Source: an uncultured Bacilli bacterium (lineage in GTDB: Bacteria > Bacillota_I > Bacilli_A > RF39 > UBA660). Taken from it: 8,570 nt of DNA. The position numbers and the translations under genes were made by a program. Location of the stretch: positions 1 to 8,570 of the forward strand of contig CAPZYV010000007.1 of the NCBI GenBank assembly GCA_948750805.1, in the 5' to 3' direction. Within the stretch, counting starts at the first letter, position 1; every line of letters begins with the position of its first letter. Positions 6,650 to 8,570 of the stretch are shown here, piece after piece. The notes under the pieces are model-generated. The model was not told the DNA's origin. It made no database searches and worked only from the letters and a program-made list of their open reading frames with translations.

Positions 6650-6669
6650 GAATAAAGTTTTGATATTGT
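6641..6669 (+). promoter_or_regulatory. Possible promoter of a plus-strand small RNA
   Basis: The plus strand has TTGAAA (6641-6646), a 17-nt spacer, an extended -10 TG (6661-6662) and a -10-like TATTGT (6664-6669, four of six consensus bases). A start near 6676 would feed the hairpins and terminator to the right. Support comes mostly from the terminator, so moderate to low confidence. Confidence 0.4.
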
Positions 6670-6675
6670 GTATAA

Positions 6676-6753
6676 AGAGGAAGTATTCAGTTATCAAACA
6701 CTGATTGGTTAGACATTTAACTTGAGCTAAGGCTTAAATTAATTGTCTTTTTT
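6676..6753 (+). ncRNA. Candidate small RNA between rsmG and mnmG
   Basis: About 78 nt on the strand opposite to the flanking genes. It would carry a small hairpin (TCAGT 6687-6691, ACTGA 6700-6704, 8-nt loop) and end in a long terminator hairpin with a T run. No coding frame with a ribosome site is visible in it. I do not recognise it as tRNA, 6S, SRP RNA or a known riboswitch. The evidence is a directional terminator with no other plus-strand transcript to serve, plus a promoter-like sequence at the right distance. An alternative is that the terminator only blocks antisense transcription into mnmG. Confidence 0.4.
6711..6753 (+). terminator. Strong plus-strand intrinsic terminator
   Basis: AGACATTTAACTTGAGC (6711-6727) pairs with GCTTAAATTAATTGTCT (6732-6748) around a TAAG loop: 15 of 17 positions pair, one of them G-U. 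A run of six T (6748-6753) begins at the last paired base. The minus strand has no T run after the stem, so the signal is directional and faces mnmG from behind. Confidence 0.75.
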
Positions 6754-6771
6754 ATATACTGCTTTTTTATT

Positions 6772-6809
6772 GATGTCTCCTAAATAGGGTTCACATCATT
6801 GTTCGATGC
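6772..6809 (-). other. Alternative hairpins just after the mnmG stop
   Basis: On the minus strand three short blocks can pair in two exclusive ways: GCATC (6809-6805) with GATGT (6797-6793), or that GATGT with ACATC (6776-6772), the latter extended by CCT/AGG. Neither is followed by a T run, so this is not a standard terminator. It may protect the mnmG 3' end from decay or be chance. Confidence 0.3.
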
Positions 6810-6810
6810 T

Positions 6811-8570
6811 TTATTTATTATATTTCTTTTTTAAATAAACGGATAAAATAGATAAATCTGATGGATTGACACCAGAGATTCTGGCAGCTTGACCTAAAGT
6901 TTCAGGTCTAACTTTTTCTAGTTTTTGTCTTGCTTCACTGGCTAGATTTAAAATATCACTATAATTTATATCTTGAGGAATAATTTTATCTTCTAACTTT
7001 AGCATTTTTTCAGCTTCTTTATAAGCTTTAGCAATATATCCTTCATATTTAGTTTCAATTTCTACTTCTTCTAATATTTCTTTAGAATAGTTAAGAGGAA
7101 TTAACTTATTAATAAAATCAATTGTTATTTCTGGTCGTTTTAAAAGCATAAATAAACTAACACTAAATGTAGGAATTTCTAAATTATTTTCTTTAAATAT
7201 TTCTTTGGTTTTATCATTTAGTTGTAAATTGTTTTCTTGTAAGATATCTTTTACCTCTTTTATTTTATTTATCTTATCTTGAAGTTTTTGGTATCTTACT
7301 TCATCAATTGTACCATTATGGTAGCCAATACTTCTTAATCTTAAATCAGCATTATCATGACGTAAAATTAATCTAAACTCAGCTCTACTAGTAAGCATAC
7401 GATATGGTTCCTCAGTTCCTTTAGTTACTAAGTCATCAATTAATACTCCTATATATGCTTCATTTCTTTTTAAGATTAATGGGTCAATATTATTTAATTT
7501 ATGATGCGCATTGATTCCAGCGATTAATCCTTGGGCAGCTGCTTCTTCATAGCCTGAAGTACCATTTATTTGACCGGCAGTAAATAAGTTTTCAATTATT
7601 TTATTTTCAAGCGAAGCCTTTATTTCTAAGGGGTCTATAGCATCATATTCAATAGCATAAGCATATTTAGTAATAATAGCATTTTCTAAACCTGGTAGTG
7701 AATGCACCATAAGCTCTTGAACATCTCGGGGCATAGAAGTCGAAAATCCTTGTAAATACCATTCATCATAATGGATACTTTCTGGTTCCATAAATAATTG
7801 ATGGCGCTCTTTATCGGCAAATCGCACAATTTTATCTTCAATTGATGGACAATATCTTGGTCCTATTCCTGTTACATAACCACCATACATAGCTGATTTA
7901 TCAAGATTAGCTTTTATTATTTCATGAGTTTTTGGCGCTGTATATAAAAGATAACATCTTTGTTGCTCATTAATTTTATAACTTGGGGTTGTATCGAAAG
8001 AAAATGTTAAATATTCATTATCGCCATACTCTGGTTGCATTTTAGAAAAATCAATAGAACTTTCTTTTATTCTTGGTGGTGTTCCAGTCTTTAGTCTTTG
8101 AATAGTTAACCCTAAGCTTTTTAAATTATCACTTAAATGATTACTTCTTGCTTCCCCATGAGGTCCCCCTGGAGTGTTTTCAGAGCCAATAAGAATATTT
8201 CCTTTAAGATATGTCCCTGTTGTTAAAATTACACTTTTACTAGATATTTTAGTTCCATCAGCAAGAACTATTCCTTTAACTATGTTATTTTCAACAATAA
8301 GTTCTTCAGCCATGCCTTCAATAATAGTTAAATTAGGTGTACTATTTAGAGTTTCTAACATTACTTTAGGATATGTTACTTTATCAGCTTGAGCTCTTAA
8401 ACTTCTTACAGCAGGGCCTTTGCCATTATTAAGCATTTTTATTTGGAAATGAGATTTATCAGCGACAACACCCATTATACCCCCTAATGCATCTATTTCT
8501 CTTACTATAATTCCTTTGGCTGTTCCACCAATTGATGGATTACATGGCATGTCAGCTATATTTTTGATAT
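6811..8570 (-). CDS. mnmG: tRNA uridine-5-carboxymethylaminomethyl modification enzyme MnmG (5' end outside window)
   Basis: MnmG (GidA) is the FAD enzyme that, with the GTPase MnmE, adds the (carboxymethyl)aminomethyl group to C5 of wobble U34 in certain tRNAs. The frame stays open to the right edge: IKNIAD precedes MPCNPSIGG, so the Met at 8550 is internal and about 40 residues, including the FAD-binding GGGHAG loop, lie outside. Visible motifs are MPCNPSIGGTAKG, GTYLKGNILIG, RLKTGTPPRI, GPRYCPSIEDK with the catalytic Cys (residue 234 from the internal Met, matching Cys277 of E. coli), GYEEAAAQGLIAGINA that binds FAD, and LTSRAEFRLILRHDNADLRL. The C-terminal MnmE/tRNA-binding domain ends GQAARISGVNPSDLSILSVYLKK. 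All key residues in view are intact and the length from there fits the roughly 625-residue family. rsmG follows on the same strand. Confidence 0.98.
   Translation of the reverse strand, partial: IKNIADMPCNPSIGGTAKGIIVREIDALGGIMGVVADKSHFQIKMLNNGKGPAVRSLRAQADKVTYPKVMLETLNSTPNLTIIEGMAEELIVENNIVKGIVLADGTKISSKSVILTTGTYLKGNILIGSENTPGGPHGEARSNHLSDNLKSLGLTIQRLKTGTPPRIKESSIDFSKMQPEYGDNEYLTFSFDTTPSYKINEQQRCYLLYTAPKTHEIIKANLDKSAMYGGYVTGIGPRYCPSIEDKIVRFADKERHQLFMEPESIHYDEWYLQGFSTSMPRDVQELMVHSLPGLENAIITKYAYAIEYDAIDPLEIKASLENKIIENLFTAGQINGTSGYEEAAAQGLIAGINAHHKLNNIDPLILKRNEAYIGVLIDDLVTKGTEEPYRMLTSRAEFRLILRHDNADLRLRSIGYHNGTIDEVRYQKLQDKINKIKEVKDILQENNLQLNDKTKEIFKENNLEIPTFSVSLFMLLKRPEITIDFINKLIPLNYSKEILEEVEIETKYEGYIAKAYKEAEKMLKLEDKIIPQDINYSDILNLASEARQKLEKVRPETLGQAARISGVNPSDLSILSVYLKKKYNK

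Noticed and set aside
6670..6760. 6S RNA-like fold (GTATAAAGA pairing with the T-rich ATATAC end)
   Set aside because: The closing pairing is broken by bulges, uses the terminator T run, and the element is far shorter than 6S RNA.
6770..6810. tRNA-like GGGTTCACATC on the plus strand
   Set aside because: It resembles a T-loop only in part; no acceptor stem, D arm or anticodon arm can be drawn around it.
8174..8392. Plus-strand open frame of 72 codons within mnmG
   Set aside because: It is antisense to conserved MnmG sequence with no start signals.

Overview
The window is very AT-rich and reads as chromosome from a low-GC Gram-positive bacterium, either Bacillota or a Tenericutes-like Bacilli lineage such as the gut RF39 or Erysipelotrichia-type groups. 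Three things support this. The order mnmG - rsmG - (insert) - ParB/Noc-like gene is the classic origin-proximal order of Firmicutes. Shine-Dalgarno sites and TTGACA/TATAAT-type promoters, several with an extended -10 TG, are clear. Tryptophan is read from TGG and no real gene has an in-frame TGA, so the sequence fits the standard code, not the Mycoplasma code. The exact taxon cannot be fixed from the sequence.

Right to left (minus strand), 8570-2917 is the origin-type block. It starts with mnmG, cut by the right edge and lacking about its first 40 residues. A 207-nt spacer follows, holding a candidate plus-strand small RNA with a strong intrinsic terminator and the rsmG promoter. Next come rsmG, then a 557-residue membrane-anchored protein with a propeller-like ectodomain and an HExxH metallopeptidase domain, then a ParB/Noc-family gene with its own promoter and terminator. 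mnmG and rsmG make a tRNA modification enzyme and a 16S rRNA methyltransferase. The ParB-like protein belongs to chromosome organisation. The peptidase looks like an accessory gene set between them.

From 2861 to 1 the window holds small regulatory units. A TetR-family repressor (minus) has a promoter, a likely operator and a terminator. Converging on it is a plus-strand gene for a small polytopic membrane protein with His-His and Asp-Glu signatures. At the left edge is an overlapping PadR regulator / HAAS (DUF1700-type) membrane protein operon (minus), the second gene running off the window. The PadR promoter carries a perfect 9-bp-arm inverted repeat over its -35 and spacer, which suggests autoregulation.

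The best leads for something undescribed are the plus-strand small RNA between mnmG and rsmG, the inserted metallopeptidase, the HH/DE small membrane protein, the unusual C-terminal half of the ParB-like protein, and the apparent non-AUG (ACG) start of padR. No CRISPR array, insertion sequence, tRNA or rRNA gene was seen, and no gene-free stretch exceeds about 210 nt.
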